NCBI GenBank assembly: GCA_964617105.1
Contig: CAZTWC010000233.1
Coordinates: 1 to 6,169, forward strand
DNA length: 6,169 nucleotides
Source of the DNA: CAZTWC01 sp964617105 [NCBI: uncultured Myxococcia bacterium]
GTDB taxonomy: Bacteria; CAZTWC01
Direction: 5' to 3'
Part shown: piece by piece, positions 5,802 through 6,169 of the stretch
Numbering within the stretch: position 1 is the first letter of the stretch
Layout of the letters: the number at the start of each line of letters is the position of its first letter
Notes under the pieces: generated by a model
The model's input: only the letters and a program-made list of their open reading frames with translations
Told to the model about the DNA's origin: nothing
Databases searched by the model: none
Translations under genes and position numbers: made by a program

Positions 5802-5828
5802 TTGAATCCTGCTCATTCTTGATATAAG
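5802..5828 (+). promoter_or_regulatory. Possible promoter for the HUH-protein gene
   Basis: TTGAAT (5802-5807) and TATAAG (5823-5828) are 15 bp apart, with a TG one base upstream of the -10 box. They lie just after the tandem repeats and about 55 bp before the ATG at 5883. The spacing is short, so this is a weak call; no good Shine-Dalgarno sequence follows, which would fit low expression. Confidence 0.3.
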
Positions 5829-5882
5829 GTTGTTGTATTTCTGGTCACACCTAAAGTCAACCCCTAATAGAGCCCTTAAAAT

Positions 5883-6169
5883 ATGTCATTTTTAGCTCAA
5901 CATTTGGTCTTCCGTTTAATTGATGACCGAGTTCTTGCTTCATCTACTTCTGAGCGTCGAATTTTAGCCAATAAAGTCCTGAACACTGGAAGAAATTATA
6001 GACTTCTTGCTTTTCGGGCAGCGGATACTCATCTTCACCTGCTAGCTGCCTGTGAGCGTAAATCAGCCGGTGAACTTGCTCGACGTTTGGGAATATCTCT
6101 TAGTTCCCTCTATCCGGTCAACCTCTCTCCGGTAAGGTTAAACTCTATTACAGACCAATTTCATCTGGC
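5883..6169 (+). CDS. HUH-domain protein, REP-associated tyrosine transposase-like, N-terminal part
   Basis: The 95 visible codons start at ATG 5883, the first start after an in-frame TAA at 5877, and run off the right edge. The product begins MSFLAQHLVFRLIDDRVLAS. Its key segment is LLAFRAADTHLHLLAACE, where His50-Leu51-His52 forms a HUH motif after a hydrophobic strand, as in the (M/A)xxHxHLL motif of Y1 transposases of the IS200/RAYT type. These enzymes bind a metal through the two His and cleave single-stranded DNA at hairpins with a tyrosine on a later helix; that tyrosine would lie beyond the window. The segment SAGELARRLGISLSSLY (61-77) and the later PVRLNSITDQFHL also resemble RAYT-like proteins in spacing, as I recall the family. 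The structured repeats directly upstream are the expected company for such a gene. Codon use shows no obvious decay. Whether it is active cannot be told; no ribosome-binding site of note precedes it. Confidence 0.7.
   Translation, partial: MSFLAQHLVFRLIDDRVLASSTSERRILANKVLNTGRNYRLLAFRAADTHLHLLAACERKSAGELARRLGISLSSLYPVNLSPVRLNSITDQFHL

Overview
The window reads as chromosomal DNA from an anaerobic, Gram-negative bacterium, most likely of the Desulfobacterota (former Deltaproteobacteria). The evidence for this is a 2-hydroxyacyl-CoA dehydratase-family protein of the type common in anaerobes, an outer-membrane-type lipoprotein with TPR repeats next to a RodZ-like membrane HTH protein, and a full-length bacterial alanyl-tRNA synthetase with a Cys-containing insertion after its class II motif 2 region. 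This placement is inferred from protein resemblance and is not proven.

Layout from left to right. Positions 1-269 (minus strand) hold the N-terminal end of the dehydratase-family gene, which runs off the left edge. Positions 270-510 are a divergent regulatory region with a perfect 20-bp palindrome and a good sigma-70-type promoter reading right. Positions 511-2343 (plus strand) are a tightly overlapped three-gene operon: an unrecognised secreted protein, a TPR lipoprotein resembling PilF/Tgl, and a RodZ-type HTH protein that stops just after its single membrane segment. Positions 2345-5062 (minus strand) are alaS, convergent with the operon and separated from it by one base.

Positions 5063-5882 are about 820 bp without a credible gene but with dense structure. 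First come the alaS ribosome-binding site, a leader hairpin and a promoter. A GC-rich block follows, then a 145-bp nested palindrome, a 107-bp element bounded by near-perfect 19-20 bp inverted repeats, and three tandem copies of a 62-bp repeat whose units each hold two dyads. At 5883 a plus-strand gene begins and runs off the right edge. Its product carries a His-Leu-His (HUH) motif in a context like that of Y1 / REP-associated tyrosine transposases (RAYTs).

Functionally, the left operon looks like envelope or cell-shape/pilus housekeeping and alaS is translation housekeeping. The right side looks like an accessory insertion of structured repeats beside a HUH enzyme. The most interesting hypothesis is that one or more of the palindromic repeats are substrates or relics of that HUH protein, as REP/BIME sequences are for RAYTs. 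The juxtaposition and the palindromes are visible in the sequence; the functional link is inference.
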